Positions 21,267 to 32,487 of a stretch of 64,000 nucleotides of DNA are shown one piece after another. Location: the NCBI RefSeq assembly GCF_000010125.1, contig NC_007350.1:1302001-1366000 (forward strand). Direction: 5' to 3'. Source of the stretch: Staphylococcus saprophyticus subsp. saprophyticus ATCC 15305 = NCTC 7292 (GTDB lineage Bacteria > Bacillota > Bacilli > Staphylococcales > Staphylococcaceae). Positions within the stretch are counted from its first letter, which is position 1, and every line of letters starts with the position of its first letter. The translations under genes were made by a program, and so were the position numbers. Below the pieces are notes generated by a model. That model made no database searches. It was given only the letters and a program-made list of their open reading frames with translations, and had not been told where the DNA came from.

Positions 21267-22565
21267 TTGTCAAATAGTAAATTAGTAAAAATTAACGGAC
21301 CACTTGTTGGGGAAATCGAAGTACCTGGCGATAAATCAATGACACATAGAGCGATTATGTTAGGTTCGCTTGCAACTGGAAAATCAACCATTTATAAGCC
21401 GCTTCTAGGTGAAGATTGTCTTCGTACAGTCGAAATATTTAAACTTCTAGGCGTTCAAATTGAAGTCAATGAAGATAAAATCGAAATTGATTCACCTGGC
21501 TATAAGTATTTCAAAACACCACACCAAGTGTTATATACTGGGAATTCTGGTACAACGACGCGTTTAGTCGCCGGATTATTATGCGGACTCGGCATAGAAA
21601 CAGTCTTATCTGGGGACGAATCTATTGGTAAACGCCCAATGGATAGAATTATGAAACCATTAAGATACATGAATGCAAATATTACTGGAATTAATGATAA
21701 TTATACGCCACTGATTATTAAACCTGCTTCTATCAGCGGTATTACTTATGAAATGGAAGTAGCCAGCGCACAAGTTAAAAGTGCAATTCTTTTTGCAAGT
21801 CTTTTTGCTAATGAACCAACGAAAATTAAAGAATTTGATACAACACGAAATCATACAGAAACGATGTTTGAACATTTCAATATACCTGTTGCTGTAAATA
21901 ATGACATTATTGAAATGCCAAGTCTTGGTATCGAACATATTAAACCTGCTGATTTTCACGTACCAGGTGACATATCGTCCGCAGCATACTTTATTGTTGC
22001 TGGCTTGATTACGCCGGGCAGTGATATTACAATTCACAATGTTGGCATTAACCCTACACGTTCAGGTATCATAGATATCGTGACACAAATGGAAGGGAAT
22101 ATCACATTGTTTAATCAAACAGATAATCCAGAACCAACAGCATCAATTCGCGTGCAATATTCACCTAATATGAAACCTATTCATATTGATGGTGACCTTG
22201 TACCTAGAGCGATTGATGAGATTCCAATTGTAGCCTTACTTTGTACGCAAGCGAATGGTACAAGTATTGTAAAAGAAGCGGAAGAACTTAAAGTTAAAGA
22301 AACAAACCGCATTGATACGACCGCAAATATGCTTAATTTGTTAGGGTTTACATTGCAACCAACGAATGATGGTTTAATCATCCACCCATCTGCATTTGAA
22401 CAAACGGCGACAGTTAACAGTTTCACTGATCATCGTATTGGAATGATGTTAGCCATCGCGTCATTGTTATCAAATGAAGCACTACCAATCGAGCAATTTG
22501 ATGCTGTCAATGTTTCTTTCCCAGGTTTCTTACCAAAGTTAAAACAATTAGAAAAAGAGGGATAA
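21267..22565 (+). CDS. aroA: 3-phosphoshikimate 1-carboxyvinyltransferase (EPSP synthase)
   Basis: Joins shikimate 3-phosphate and PEP. It has 432 aa. The start is a TTG at 21267, 8 bases after AGGTG. Substrate-binding segments are [32 protein letters not shown] and [15 protein letters not shown]. The active-site loop has Ser where class I enzymes carry Ala in GNAGT, as in staphylococcal class II enzymes reported to be glyphosate-tolerant. Overlap-close spacing to aroB and to the TPR gene (4 bases) suggests one long operon continuing into ypiA-ypiB. Confidence 0.96.
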   Translation: MSNSKLVKINGPLVGEIEVPGDKSMTHRAIMLGSLATGKSTIYKPLLGEDCLRTVEIFKLLGVQIEVNEDKIEIDSPGYKYFKTPHQVLYTGNSGTTTRLVAGLLCGLGIETVLSGDESIGKRPMDRIMKPLRYMNANITGINDNYTPLIIKPASISGITYEMEVASAQVKSAILFASLFANEPTKIKEFDTTRNHTETMFEHFNIPVAVNNDIIEMPSLGIEHIKPADFHVPGDISSAAYFIVAGLITPGSDITIHNVGINPTRSGIIDIVTQMEGNITLFNQTDNPEPTASIRVQYSPNMKPIHIDGDLVPRAIDEIPIVALLCTQANGTSIVKEAEELKVKETNRIDTTANMLNLLGFTLQPTNDGLIIHPSAFEQTATVNSFTDHRIGMMLAIASLLSNEALPIEQFDAVNVSFPGFLPKLKQLEKEG

Positions 22566-22569
22566 TAGT

Positions 22570-23817
22570 ATGGAAGATATCTACAAACTCATAGACGATA
22601 TCAACTTACAAAAATTAGATAACCTAGATACACGGGTAAATGATGCATTAAGTTCCCCTAAAGACGATGCATTATTTATTCTTGGTGAAACGTTATATAA
22701 TTATGGTTTAATGCCTCAGGGCTTAGAAGTGTTCCGTACGCTTTACCACAAATATCCTGATGAAAGTGAACTATTAATCTATTTCATCGAAGGGTTAATG
22801 TCTGAGAACCATACTGATGAAGCCTTAGAGTATTTAAGTGAAGTGGAAATGTCCACTGAAAGATTAATGTTAGAAGCTGATTTATATCAACAATTAAATA
22901 TGCTTGAAGTTGCAATTAGTAAACTTGATGAAGCAATTGACATTGAACCAAATGATCCAATTATTCATTATGCATTAGCAGAATTATTATACTATGACGG
23001 ACAGTATTTAAGAGCTACGTCTGAATACGAAACTGTCCTTGAAACAGGCGAATATGAAGTAAATGGCGTGAATTTATTTTCACGTCTAGCTGACTGTAGT
23101 TTGCAAAGTGGGAATTATAGCGATGCTATCAAAATGTTTGATGAAATTAGTGAAGACGAGATGGACTCTGAAGACTATTTTAAAAAAGCAATTGCTTATG
23201 AAAAAAATGATCTTACGCAAGAGGCAATTAATTTAGTACAGACTTTATTATCTAAAGATCCTGATTTCTTACAAGCTTATTTTTATTTACAACAATTATA
23301 TGAAAATGAACACAACCATGCAGATGCAATTGAAATTGGTAAAGAAGGTTTGCGCTTAACACAATTTTATAAAGAATTAATGGTCTCTACAGGAACAATT
23401 CAAATAGAGCATGGCGATGCAAATGAAGGTGTCCAATTGCTTATTCAAGCATTAGAAGTAGATAATGCATACCAAGAACCTTTACTAATATTAAGTGATT
23501 TATATAGACAAGAAGAAGATTACGAATCACTCATAGGATTACTACAATATGTTGACGAAGAAGACTTGGATCCTGTCTTTATGTGGCATCTTGCCTATGC
23601 ACTTGGCCAAGAAGAACGAGATAAAGAAGCGCAACACTTTTTCGAATTAGCGTATACGACGTTACAAACACAATCAGCATTTTTAAGTGATTACTATTAT
23701 TATTTGATTGAAATTGGCCAAATTAAACAAGCCAAAATGATTTTAGACCAATTATTAGAATTAGAGCCTAGTAATGAAACTTGGCACGACGAAGCTGAAA
23801 GATTACAATCTTTCTAA
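22570..23817 (+). CDS. ypiA: YpiA-like tetratricopeptide-repeat protein
   Basis: Cytoplasmic 415-aa TPR protein with no enzymatic motif. Repeated 34-residue helix pairs are readable, for example EVAISKLDEAIDIEPNDPII, YSDAIKMFDEISEDEMDSED and KQAKMILDQLLELEPSNETW. The protein is strongly acidic. The location directly after aroA and before ypiB matches Bacillus, where ypiA lies next to the aro genes. The start ATG at 22570 follows AGAGGG. The partner and role are not known to me. It is probably a protein-interaction scaffold. Confidence 0.88.
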   Translation: MEDIYKLIDDINLQKLDNLDTRVNDALSSPKDDALFILGETLYNYGLMPQGLEVFRTLYHKYPDESELLIYFIEGLMSENHTDEALEYLSEVEMSTERLMLEADLYQQLNMLEVAISKLDEAIDIEPNDPIIHYALAELLYYDGQYLRATSEYETVLETGEYEVNGVNLFSRLADCSLQSGNYSDAIKMFDEISEDEMDSEDYFKKAIAYEKNDLTQEAINLVQTLLSKDPDFLQAYFYLQQLYENEHNHADAIEIGKEGLRLTQFYKELMVSTGTIQIEHGDANEGVQLLIQALEVDNAYQEPLLILSDLYRQEEDYESLIGLLQYVDEEDLDPVFMWHLAYALGQEERDKEAQHFFELAYTTLQTQSAFLSDYYYYLIEIGQIKQAKMILDQLLELEPSNETWHDEAERLQSF

Positions 23818-23837
23818 ATTAGGAAAGGTGGGTTCGA

Positions 23838-24398
23838 ATGACTTATACCCTACAACAATCTAAAGCAGCTTTTATTGAATACCTTCTATTTCATTATCAG
23901 TTTAAATCTAGAATTAGTGTATGGGTATTGAATTTAATCAAGTCATCACCGAATTTATTGCAACAAATACACTTTGTAGATGCACGTATTCCAAATCATA
24001 ACACACTAGAAATAGCTACAGAAAATACGGTAGAGCCTGCAATAAGATTTACACTAGACAATCAACAATTAATCAATAGCAATGAAATCTTTGAATTTAT
24101 AGCAAATGATGCTTTGTCTTTTGATATAAAAGTATATTTTAGCGACACGCAAAAAAGAGATTATAAATTAGATAATTTATTGTTAACACAATTACTCAAT
24201 TCACCTTATTATGCTGTATATATGCAAGATATATACAGCATTCCTTTATCGAAGCAAAGTGAGACTTCTATTATTTCTCATTTACAAGATAATATTGATT
24301 TAAGTTTACAATTACATGATAAAGCGTTGTTTTATCAATTATCACAAATCCTTAATACGTTTAAATTAAGAAATGTAAATACATCAACGAGGGACTGA
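23838..24398 (+). CDS. ypiB: YpiB family protein (UPF0302)
   Basis: The 186-aa cytoplasmic protein of uncharacterised function belongs to the UPF0302 family. The N terminus has the family segment AAFIEYLLFHYQFKSRISVW followed by LNLIKSSP. The ATG at 23838 is preceded by AGGAAAGGTGGG. It lies 20 bases after ypiA and 4 bases before the DUF1405 gene, so it is in the middle of a co-directional cluster. No membrane segments or metal-binding motifs are visible. Confidence 0.85.
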   Translation: MTYTLQQSKAAFIEYLLFHYQFKSRISVWVLNLIKSSPNLLQQIHFVDARIPNHNTLEIATENTVEPAIRFTLDNQQLINSNEIFEFIANDALSFDIKVYFSDTQKRDYKLDNLLLTQLLNSPYYAVYMQDIYSIPLSKQSETSIISHLQDNIDLSLQLHDKALFYQLSQILNTFKLRNVNTSTRD

Positions 24399-24402
24399 CG
24401 CT

Positions 24403-25002
24403 ATGAATATAAAAACGTTATGGCATGCAATGATATATCATAAGGGTGTGCTTTACTTCTTACTTATTTGTAATTTACTAGGAACGGTATATGGTTATAT
24501 ATGGTACGGTAGTCAACTTAGTGTTACTGATATACAATTTAAGGCCTTTGTACCTGATAGTCCGACTGCATCACTGTTTCTATGTATTATCATTCTGGCC
24601 TATATATTCGGTAAACAAACACCCATTTTTGAGGCTTTGGCCTTTGTATCGCTTATTAAATACGGTGTTTGGGCAGTCATTATGAATATCATCATGTTTA
24701 TACAATACGATGCAGTAACGATTACGGGTTGCATGCTTATACTATCGCATGGCGTAATGGCAGTTGAAGCATTCGTCTTTTATCCAAGGTTTAAAATATC
24801 TATTTCAGCATTTATTATTGCTATGATCTGGGTATTTCATAACGATATTATCGATTACGTTTTTATGCAGTATCCCTATTATGATTTTATCGCGAGTCAT
24901 ATTGAAGGTGTTGCTTATCTCGCTTTTTGGTTGAGTATTATTCCGTTAATTCTATATTTAAATTTAACTCGATTTAAAAAAGATAAAATATTTGACCACT
25001 AA
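24403..25002 (+). CDS. ypjA: DUF1405 membrane protein (YpjA-like)
   Basis: Integral membrane protein of 199 aa with about six hydrophobic segments (near residues 14-33, 50-66, 80-98, 105-122, 130-147 and 168-187). The family-like N terminus is GVLYFLLICNLLGTVYGYIW. Its function is unknown. It lies between ypiB and a membrane zinc peptidase gene, with gaps of 4 and 39 bases. The ATG at 24403 is preceded by GAGGGACTGACGCT. The gene symbol follows Bacillus gene order. Confidence 0.8.
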   Translation: MNIKTLWHAMIYHKGVLYFLLICNLLGTVYGYIWYGSQLSVTDIQFKAFVPDSPTASLFLCIIILAYIFGKQTPIFEALAFVSLIKYGVWAVIMNIIMFIQYDAVTITGCMLILSHGVMAVEAFVFYPRFKISISAFIIAMIWVFHNDIIDYVFMQYPYYDFIASHIEGVAYLAFWLSIIPLILYLNLTRFKKDKIFDH

Positions 25003-25041
25003 TGAAGGACACAGTAAAATGTTTATAAAGGAGTGAGATTT

Positions 25042-25737
25042 TTGTCTTTTATCTATATGATTATATACTTTGTTATATTAATGGTACTGCCTCTTTGGGC
25101 GCAGCACAAAGTTAAATCTAATTATGAAAAATATTCACAAGTCAGATCTACAAGCGGAAAAACGGGTCAAGAAGTAGCTTTAGAAATACTTCATGCTAAT
25201 GGCATTTACGATGTTGATGTTGTAGAAGGACAAGGTTTCTTAACGGACCATTACGATCCACGTAAGAAAGTACTTGTACTATCTCCAGCTAACTTTAGCA
25301 GACCTTCAGTCGCTGGTACTGCTATTGCTGCACACGAAGTTGGTCATGCAATTCAACATGCGCAGGGCTATTTCTTCTTGAGATTCAGAACTTCTTTAGT
25401 ACCGCTTGCTAATATTGGTAGTTCAATCGGCTATTTAGCTGTATTTGCAGGTATTATTTTAACAAGCTTACAAAGTACTTTAGGTTCTACAGCACTATGG
25501 ATTGGTATAGCATTTATGTCATTTGCAGTATTGTTCTCAATTGTCACATTACCAGTTGAATTCAATGCTAGTAGTAGAGCAATGAAACAAATTCAAAGTT
25601 TAGATATCGTAAATGAAAAAGAATATCGTCATGCTAAAAAAGTACTTACAGCTGCTGCAATGACTTATGTTGCATCAACTGCAGTTGCTTTAGCAGAACT
25701 TGCAAGATTTATTCTAATTGCTAGATCAAGTGATTAA
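25042..25737 (+). CDS. Membrane zinc metallopeptidase (YugP-like)
   Basis: The 231-aa membrane protein of the YugP-like metallopeptidase family (PF04298) has the zinc motif AAHEVGHAIQH (HExxH) near residue 96. Hydrophobic segments lie at the N terminus and at about 110-130, 140-165 and the C-terminal end. I chose the TTG at 25042 (SFIYMIIYFVILMVLPLW), 8 bases after AAAGGAG. The GTG at 25033 overlaps that site. The substrate is unknown. It is the last gene of the cluster, closed by a strong terminator. Confidence 0.88.
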   Translation: MSFIYMIIYFVILMVLPLWAQHKVKSNYEKYSQVRSTSGKTGQEVALEILHANGIYDVDVVEGQGFLTDHYDPRKKVLVLSPANFSRPSVAGTAIAAHEVGHAIQHAQGYFFLRFRTSLVPLANIGSSIGYLAVFAGIILTSLQSTLGSTALWIGIAFMSFAVLFSIVTLPVEFNASSRAMKQIQSLDIVNEKEYRHAKKVLTAAAMTYVASTAVALAELARFILIARSSD

Positions 25738-25748
25738 TATAATTGATT

Positions 25749-25778
25749 CCCAAACATCTTTGATGTTTGGGTTTTTTT
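25749..25778 (+). terminator. Terminator of the ypiA-ypiB-ypjA-peptidase cluster
   Basis: CCCAAACATC and GATGTTTGGG form a perfect 10-bp stem with a 3-nt loop, followed by TTTTTTTA. Confidence 0.93.
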
Positions 25779-26012
25779 ATGTGCTAATTCTTAAATTTTC
25801 TCATAATCAAAATACGACCGTTGTAATACAATTATTGAGTTCCTTATGTATAGTATACATTTTTCCTCATCTAGATACACAAGTATCCTACTGCTTTCTA
25901 AATATATTTTTTCACAATCAAGCATAAGCCTTAACTGTTGCAGGAATAATGCATGAAACATAAAATTAGTCTATACTATAAAAGAAACCGTTAGAAATGA
26001 GAGGCATATATT

Positions 26013-26330
26013 ATGAAATCTATGAAAGAAATGCAAACCGAAATAGATGACTATATTGGACAGTTTAAAACAGGATATTTTTCTCCATTAGCGAACCTAG
26101 CGCGCTTAACTGAAGAAGTCGGGGAACTTTCAAGAGAAATCAATCATGTATATGGTGAGAAGAAGAAAAAAGCTTCAGAAGATGATAATACAATTAAAGC
26201 AGAATTAGGAGATAACTTATTTGTCTTAATGTGTATTGCCAATTCTTTAGATATCGATTTAACTGAAAGCTTTGATGAGACGATGGAGAAATTTAATACA
26301 CGTGACAAAAATCGTTTCGAACGAAAATAA
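26013..26330 (+). CDS. ypjD: MazG-like nucleotide pyrophosphohydrolase (YpjD)
   Basis: House-cleaning NTP pyrophosphatase of 105 aa. Metal-coordinating acidic residues appear in LTEEVGELSREINHV and in IKAELGDNLFVLMCIAN, the EExxE and ExxD helices of the all-alpha MazG fold. The ATG at 26013 follows GAGAGG. It lies 32 bases before bshA, the usual neighbour in Bacillales. The exact nucleotide preference cannot be read from sequence. Confidence 0.9.
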   Translation: MKSMKEMQTEIDDYIGQFKTGYFSPLANLARLTEEVGELSREINHVYGEKKKKASEDDNTIKAELGDNLFVLMCIANSLDIDLTESFDETMEKFNTRDKNRFERK

Positions 26331-26362
26331 TTTTACATGAATGAGAAAGGATGTACCGCCTT

Positions 26363-27511
26363 ATGAAAATAGGCATCACTTGTTATCCATCTATGGGTGG
26401 TTCAGGCATTATAGCTACAGAATTAGGTATCAAACTCGCTGAGCGTGGTCATGATATTCACTTTATTACATCTAATATACCGTTTAGAATAAGAAAGCCT
26501 TTACCAAATATGACGTTCCATCAAGTTGAAGTAAACCAATATGCCGTTTTTCAATATCCACCCTATGATATAACACTGAGTACAAAAATCGCTGAAGTCA
26601 TCAATGAATATGACTTAGATGTGCTACATATGCATTATGCTGTGCCTCATGCTGTGTGTGGTATATTAGCAAAACATATGTCACAAAAAGATATAAAAAT
26701 AATGACGACCTTACACGGTACTGATATTACAGTGCTCGGTTATGACCATTCTTTAAAAAATGCAATTAAATTCGGTATTGAGGGCAGCGATGTGGTGACG
26801 AGTGTAAGTCAATCACTTGCACAACAAACTTATGATATCATCGAAACTGATAAAGAGATTGTCCCTATATATAATTTTGTAAGAGAAAAAGAATTTCCTA
26901 CCAAACTCAATACACCAACTTCAGAGGATGAACAACTAAAAGCTTGTTACGGTATCCAACCTGATGAAAAAGTACTGATTCATGTGTCCAATTTTAGATC
27001 AGTGAAACGTATCGATACGATTATTGATACATTTGCAAGAGTGCATAAAGCTATCCCATCTAAATTAATCTTACTTGGCGATGGCCCTGAACTTATGGAT
27101 ATGAAAGAAAAAGCACGTCAACTTAATTTAGAAGATGCAGTGTTGTTTTTAGGTAAGCAAAATTGGGTGAGTCAATTCTATCAAATTTCAGACTTAGTTC
27201 TATTATTGAGTGAAAAAGAAAGCTTTGGATTAACATTGCTTGAAGCTATGAAATCTGGTGTGGTTCCAATTGGTTCAACTGCAGGTGGTATTAAAGAAGT
27301 AATTAAACATGAAGATACTGGATATATCGTTAATGTTGGAGACGATGAAGCTGCAAGTGCGTATGCGATTCAGTTACTAACTAATCCTGAACTATATCAC
27401 GAAATGCAAACGCGAATGCTAGAAGATGTTGCAAATAGATTTTCATCTGATTTAATTGCAGATCAATATGAGTATTATTACAAAAAAATGTTAGAGGGTA
27501 ACAATGACTAA
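26363..27511 (+). CDS. bshA: Bacillithiol glycosyltransferase BshA
   Basis: GT4-family enzyme joining UDP-GlcNAc and L-malate, the first step of bacillithiol synthesis. It has 382 aa, starting at the ATG at 26363 (MKIGITCYPSMGGSGIIA). The in-frame ATG at 26351 sits on the GAAAGG site. The nucleotide-sugar signature is SEKESFGLTLLEAMKSG. The GxGG-type loop YPSMGGSG and LHGTDITVLG are typical of the family. It overlaps cca by 8 bases. It provides the thiol that YpdA and BrxA elsewhere in the window work on. Confidence 0.96.
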   Translation: MKIGITCYPSMGGSGIIATELGIKLAERGHDIHFITSNIPFRIRKPLPNMTFHQVEVNQYAVFQYPPYDITLSTKIAEVINEYDLDVLHMHYAVPHAVCGILAKHMSQKDIKIMTTLHGTDITVLGYDHSLKNAIKFGIEGSDVVTSVSQSLAQQTYDIIETDKEIVPIYNFVREKEFPTKLNTPTSEDEQLKACYGIQPDEKVLIHVSNFRSVKRIDTIIDTFARVHKAIPSKLILLGDGPELMDMKEKARQLNLEDAVLFLGKQNWVSQFYQISDLVLLLSEKESFGLTLLEAMKSGVVPIGSTAGGIKEVIKHEDTGYIVNVGDDEAASAYAIQLLTNPELYHEMQTRMLEDVANRFSSDLIADQYEYYYKKMLEGNND

Positions 27512-28703
27512 TTCTTTATTTGAAACAGCCAAACCAATTCTAGAAAAATTACAAGCTCATCATTTTCAAGCCTATTTTGTTGGTGGCTCTGTGCGTGACT
27601 ATCTTATGAATAGACCCATTCATGATATCGATATTACAACGAGCGCAACGCCGGATGAAATTGAAACAGTATTTGATAAGACCATACCTATTGGGAGAGA
27701 ACATGGCACAATTAATGTGATATACAAAGGCGAGCAGTATGAGGTTACAACTTTTCGTTCTGAGGGTGATTATGATGATCACCGTAGACCTAATGAGGTC
27801 TTTTTTGTTAGAAACTTATATGATGATGTACAGCGCAGAGATTTTACAATGAATGCAATTGCGATGGATATTAATTATCAAATCTTTGATTACTTTGAAG
27901 GACAGCAGGATATTAAACATCAACTCATTAGAACTGTTGGTAATCCTGATGAACGCTTTGATGAAGATGCATTAAGAATTATCAGAGGCTTACGTTTTCA
28001 ATCACAATTTGGCTTTCACTTAGAAGAAGCTACTTTTACCGCGATGTTAAACCACATTGCAGATATTAAATATTTGGCAATTGAACGCATTGTTGTTGAA
28101 TTAAAGAAACTAACAAATGGTGACTTTGTATCGAAAAGTTTTAATAATTTAAAGCATTTTATGGCTTTTAAATATATTCCATTTTTCAAACACTACGACA
28201 TCACCAAATTCACATTACGTAATGCCATGCCTTTTACGACGTTTGTAGCGTTTTTAATATCTCAACAGCGTGAAATAGATGCGAATATTGCTGATTTAAA
28301 AGTGAGCAACAATGAAAAAAAACGTATTAAAACATTAGTTCAACTTATCGATCAAATAGATGAAGTACAAACAAAATCACAATTAAAATTATTTGTTTAT
28401 GACTATGGAAAAAAAGATATACTAGAAGTATTAAGCTATTTAGATGAATTAAAACGAAATCGTATTACATCTATATCACCATTAATAGTTAACGACCAAA
28501 CAGTTACTGAAGTTGCAAAACAATTACCGATGCTGTCAAGAAGTGAAATGGATATCAATGGGAAAGATATATTAGAAATAGCGAATAAAAAAAGCGGACC
28601 ATGGCTCAAAGAAACCTTACGTGAAGTCGAATACGCTATAATATCAGGTGAAGTAGTCAATTTCAAACCTGAACTTAAAAAGTGGGTGAAAACACGTGTC
28701 TAA
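27504..28703 (+). CDS. cca: CCA tRNA nucleotidyltransferase
   Basis: Adds or repairs the 3' CCA end of tRNAs. It has 399 aa, starting at the ATG at 27504, which overlaps bshA by 8 bases. The head domain has FVGGSVRDYLM and the catalytic DxD in HDIDITTSATPDE. RRDFTMNAIA and the neck motif EDALRIIRGLRFQSQ are intact. There is no C-terminal HD phosphohydrolase domain, as usual for Gram-positive forms. It overlaps birA by 8 bases, so bshA-cca-birA are translationally coupled. Confidence 0.96.
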   Translation: MTNSLFETAKPILEKLQAHHFQAYFVGGSVRDYLMNRPIHDIDITTSATPDEIETVFDKTIPIGREHGTINVIYKGEQYEVTTFRSEGDYDDHRRPNEVFFVRNLYDDVQRRDFTMNAIAMDINYQIFDYFEGQQDIKHQLIRTVGNPDERFDEDALRIIRGLRFQSQFGFHLEEATFTAMLNHIADIKYLAIERIVVELKKLTNGDFVSKSFNNLKHFMAFKYIPFFKHYDITKFTLRNAMPFTTFVAFLISQQREIDANIADLKVSNNEKKRIKTLVQLIDQIDEVQTKSQLKLFVYDYGKKDILEVLSYLDELKRNRITSISPLIVNDQTVTEVAKQLPMLSRSEMDINGKDILEIANKKSGPWLKETLREVEYAIISGEVVNFKPELKKWVKTRV

Positions 28704-29667
28704 ATATAGTAAAGCAGTTGTCTATATGTTATACCAATATGAATCTGAATACATTTCTGGCCAATTTATTGCTGAGCAACTTTCTATATCAAGAACAGCT
28801 GTAAAGAAAGTCATTGATCAATTAAAAGAAGAAGGGTGTCAGATAGAATCCATTAATCATAAGGGACATCGCTTAATTCAATTACCAGATAAATGGTACA
28901 AAGGTATCGTTATGCCAACCATTCAATCTCAACATTTATTTGAACATGTTGACGTATTCGATCAAGTAGAGTCCACACAATTATTAGCGAAACAAAAATT
29001 AGTAGGCAATACAGATACGTTTTTAATCCTAAGTGATGAACAAACGAAAGGAAAAGGCCGTTTCAATAGACCGTGGGCTTCAGCCAAAGGAAAAGGGCTT
29101 TGGATGTCAATTGTTTTACGACCAGATGTACCTTTCGATACGATAACTAAGTTTAATTTATTTATGGCGCTTGGTATAAGAGATGCTATTCAACAATTTA
29201 GTAAAAGTGATGTTTCTGTAAAGTGGCCTAATGATATTTATATCAATAATCAAAAAGTCTGTGGCTTTTTAACCGAAATGGTTGCTAATAGTGACGGTAT
29301 TGAAGCTGTTATATGTGGTATTGGCATTAATATGAATCAAGAACCAAGCGATTTTACTGGTGAATTAGCTCAAAAAGCAACCAGTATTAGAATACACAAG
29401 AAAGATAAAGTGAATCGTTATGATTTTTTAGAAGTGCTTATTTCACAAATCGAGTATCGATATAAACAATTTATTAAAGAACCATTTTCATCTATTCGTG
29501 ATGAATACATAGCTACTTCAAATATATGGCACAAACAGTTAAGATTCACTGAAAATAATGTTCAATTTAAAGGTGAAGCCATTGATATAGATGATAATGG
29601 ATTTTTAATTGTTTTAGATGAGAATAAACAACAACACCAATTGATGAGCGCTGATATTGAATTATAA
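28696..29667 (+). CDS. birA: Biotin--[acetyl-CoA-carboxylase] ligase / biotin repressor BirA
   Basis: The 323-aa bifunctional protein has an N-terminal winged helix (about residues 1-60, [18 protein letters not shown]) for repressing biotin genes. A catalytic biotinyl-5'-AMP ligase domain follows, with the biotin-binding loop [18 protein letters not shown] and [21 protein letters not shown] small SH3-like C-terminal domain ends the protein. The start is a GTG at 28696, overlapping cca. No BirA operator is evident in this window, so its targets lie elsewhere. Confidence 0.95.
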   Translation: MSKYSKAVVYMLYQYESEYISGQFIAEQLSISRTAVKKVIDQLKEEGCQIESINHKGHRLIQLPDKWYKGIVMPTIQSQHLFEHVDVFDQVESTQLLAKQKLVGNTDTFLILSDEQTKGKGRFNRPWASAKGKGLWMSIVLRPDVPFDTITKFNLFMALGIRDAIQQFSKSDVSVKWPNDIYINNQKVCGFLTEMVANSDGIEAVICGIGINMNQEPSDFTGELAQKATSIRIHKKDKVNRYDFLEVLISQIEYRYKQFIKEPFSSIRDEYIATSNIWHKQLRFTENNVQFKGEAIDIDDNGFLIVLDENKQQHQLMSADIEL

Positions 29668-29693
29668 CTCAAATAATGAAAGGAGGAAGTAGA

Positions 29694-32396
29694 ATGGCAA
29701 AACCTTGCTATGCTGTCGTAGATTTAGAAACTACAGGCAACCAATTAGATTATGATGAAATTATTCAAATAGGCATAACATTTGTGCGTGAAAATAAAAT
29801 TATTGGAACGTATCACTCCATGATTAAAACAGATTTAGAAATTCCTCCTTTTATTCAAGCGTTAACTTCAATTGAAGAAGATATGTTAAATCAAGCACCG
29901 TATTTTCATGAAATTGCAGAAGATATATACAAACAAATAGATGGTTGTATATTTGTAGCGCATAATGTGGCGTTTGATTTAAATTTTATCAAGAAATCAT
30001 TTAAACAATGCCATATCAATTATCGTCCAAAGAAAGTCATGGATACGTTAGAATTATTCAAAGTTGCTTTCCCAACGGATAAAAGCTATCAATTAAGCGA
30101 ACTAGCTGAAGCACATGGGATTATCTTAAACAATGCCCATAGAGCTGATGAAGACGCTGCCACAACGGCACAACTGATGATTATTGCATTCGAAAAATTT
30201 GAATCTTTACCATTAGATACACTTAAGCAACTTTATTACCTAAGTAAAAATCTAAAATACGATTTACATGATATTATATTTGAAATGGTGCGAAATTATG
30301 ATGAACAAACGCTTAGTGATCGATTTGATCAATTCGAACAAATCATATATAAAAAACAAATAGATTTTAAAGCACCAACCGTACAATTCGGTGGTAACTT
30401 AAAAGCACTATACACTTTAGTGACTAAAGAACTGGGGTTAACATATCGCCCTCAACAATTATATTTATCTGAAATTATATTGGAACAACTCATGCATAGT
30501 GAAAAAGCAATGATTGAAGCCCCTTTAGGAAGCGGTAAGTCATTTGCTTATCTACTTGCCTCACTGATGTATAATATCGAAACTGGCAAACATGTCATGA
30601 TTTCTACAAATACAAAATTATTACAAAACCAATTATTAGAAAAGGATATTCCTGCGATTAAAAAAGCATTAGATTTCAAAATAAATGCGACGCTAATCAA
30701 AAGCAAACGTGACTACATCGCTTTAGGGTTAATAAGTCAAATACTTGAAGAAGAATCTAGTAATTATGAAGTTTGCATTTTGAAGATGCAATTACTGATT
30801 TGGATTACGGAAACAGACACGGGTGATATTCAGGAATTAGATTTAAAAGGCGGACAAAAAATGTATTTCGAACAAAAACTCGAAACCTATGTTCCAGTCC
30901 GTAATGATATACATTATTTTAATTTTATTAAGCGCAATGCACAAAACATTCAAATTGGTATCACAAACCATGCCCACTTAATTCACGCAGCTCACGATAA
31001 CTCCATTTATCAATTATTTGATGATTGTATTATAGATGAAGCACATAGGCTGCCAGATTATGCTTTAAATCAAGTAACTAATGAATTGAGTTACGCAGAT
31101 ATTAAATATCAGTTAGGGTTGATTGGTAAGACTGAAAATGAAAAGTTACTAAAATCTATAGATCTACTTGAACAGCAACGTATTCTCGAAAAATTAGACA
31201 TACCACCTATAGATGTTTTTGGCTTAAAAACGACTGTGAATGAGATACATGATTTGAATGAACAATTGTTTACAACGATGTATGATATTATTCAATCTTC
31301 TGAAATACAAGATGATGAAGTCCATAAACTTCATTTCGTATATCACTTTGATGTCACACCTATATTAAACGACTTACATGCCATTATTCACAAATTAAAC
31401 ATGACGTTAGAATTCTTTAATGGTATGAGCCATAAATCAATTAAATCAGTGAGAAAGCAATTTCTATATATTAATGATCGTTTTAAAGATATTGAACAAA
31501 GTCTTAAAAATAAACACACATGTTATTTATCTATCAAAAATTTAAATCAGAAATCTACTATAAGACTTAATGTTAAAGATTACGATGTTAAAGAAATCCT
31601 CACGAAGCAAGTGCTCGATAAATTCAAATCACTAACATTTATTTCAGGGACACTAACATTCAATCATTCCTTTGAGAACTTTAAACAATGGTTTAATAAA
31701 GATATTGAATTTAACACATATGAAATTGATACGACCGTAACATCACCGAATCAAACGACTGTCTTTATACCAAATGATGTATCATCTTATAATTATAAGA
31801 ATATTAACGATTATGTAAGTTCCATTGTTAATTATGTAATTGAATACGTATCTGTTGTAGAATCCAAATGTCTGATCCTATTTACGAGTTATAAAATGAT
31901 GCATATGGTTCAAGAATTAATAAATGAATTGCCTGAATTTGAAGATTATGTTGTATTAACACAACAACAGAACCAAAACTATAAGATTGTCCAACAATTT
32001 AATAGTTTTAATAAAGCCATATTGTTAGGTACAGGTACATTTTTTGAAGGCTTCGATTTTCAGTCAAATGGCATTAAATGTGTCATGATTGCTAAATTAC
32101 CGTTTATGAACCAAAATAATACTAAATATTGGTTGATGGAGTCTGAGTTTACTTCTACATTCAAAGAATATGTGTTACCTGATGCTGTGACACGCTTTAG
32201 ACAAGGGCTAGGTAGATTAATTCGTAGTGAAAATGATAAAGGCATTATCGTATCTTTTGATGACCGTTTAATTCGTAGTAATTACAAACAGTTTTTTGAA
32301 CAATCATTAGAACGATATCGTCAGAAAAAAGGGGATATTAAGCAATTTTCTACACTCCTTAAAAAATTAAAAAAAGAAAATGCTAAGAAACCATAA
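29694..32396 (+). CDS. dinG: DinG-family exonuclease/helicase-like protein
   Basis: The 900-aa protein starts at the ATG at 29694 ([14 protein letters not shown]), after AAAGGAGG. The ATG at 29676 lies upstream of that site. The N-terminal DEDD 3'-5' exonuclease domain has [18 protein letters not shown] and HRADEDA. The XPD-like helicase domain has [12 protein letters not shown] and [12 protein letters not shown]. The four cysteines of the iron-sulfur cluster found in E. coli DinG are missing between Walker A and the DEAH box. This agrees with reports that the staphylococcal protein acts as a nuclease rather than a helicase. Confidence 0.93.
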   Translation: MAKPCYAVVDLETTGNQLDYDEIIQIGITFVRENKIIGTYHSMIKTDLEIPPFIQALTSIEEDMLNQAPYFHEIAEDIYKQIDGCIFVAHNVAFDLNFIKKSFKQCHINYRPKKVMDTLELFKVAFPTDKSYQLSELAEAHGIILNNAHRADEDAATTAQLMIIAFEKFESLPLDTLKQLYYLSKNLKYDLHDIIFEMVRNYDEQTLSDRFDQFEQIIYKKQIDFKAPTVQFGGNLKALYTLVTKELGLTYRPQQLYLSEIILEQLMHSEKAMIEAPLGSGKSFAYLLASLMYNIETGKHVMISTNTKLLQNQLLEKDIPAIKKALDFKINATLIKSKRDYIALGLISQILEEESSNYEVCILKMQLLIWITETDTGDIQELDLKGGQKMYFEQKLETYVPVRNDIHYFNFIKRNAQNIQIGITNHAHLIHAAHDNSIYQLFDDCIIDEAHRLPDYALNQVTNELSYADIKYQLGLIGKTENEKLLKSIDLLEQQRILEKLDIPPIDVFGLKTTVNEIHDLNEQLFTTMYDIIQSSEIQDDEVHKLHFVYHFDVTPILNDLHAIIHKLNMTLEFFNGMSHKSIKSVRKQFLYINDRFKDIEQSLKNKHTCYLSIKNLNQKSTIRLNVKDYDVKEILTKQVLDKFKSLTFISGTLTFNHSFENFKQWFNKDIEFNTYEIDTTVTSPNQTTVFIPNDVSSYNYKNINDYVSSIVNYVIEYVSVVESKCLILFTSYKMMHMVQELINELPEFEDYVVLTQQQNQNYKIVQQFNSFNKAILLGTGTFFEGFDFQSNGIKCVMIAKLPFMNQNNTKYWLMESEFTSTFKEYVLPDAVTRFRQGLGRLIRSENDKGIIVSFDDRLIRSNYKQFFEQSLERYRQKKGDIKQFSTLLKKLKKENAKKP

Positions 32397-32487
32397 ACAT
32401 AGCACAAGCAACTAGAACTTATATATGGATTTTGTTAAAATATATAAGGATAAGAAAAGTAGAATACACTATTATAGGAGACTGGTT

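Noticed and set aside
21660..22037. 125-codon minus-strand frame inside aroA
   Set aside because: Cys/Asn/Ile-rich shadow of a clearly coding plus-strand gene.
25738..25927. Frame continuing after the YugP-like gene in another phase
   Set aside because: Crosses the terminator hairpin at 25749-25778, lacks a ribosome-binding site and is very AT-biased.
32397..32487. T-box leader for asnS
   Set aside because: Only 91 bases, and no T-box sequence (TGGNACCGCG-like) or antiterminator can be found.
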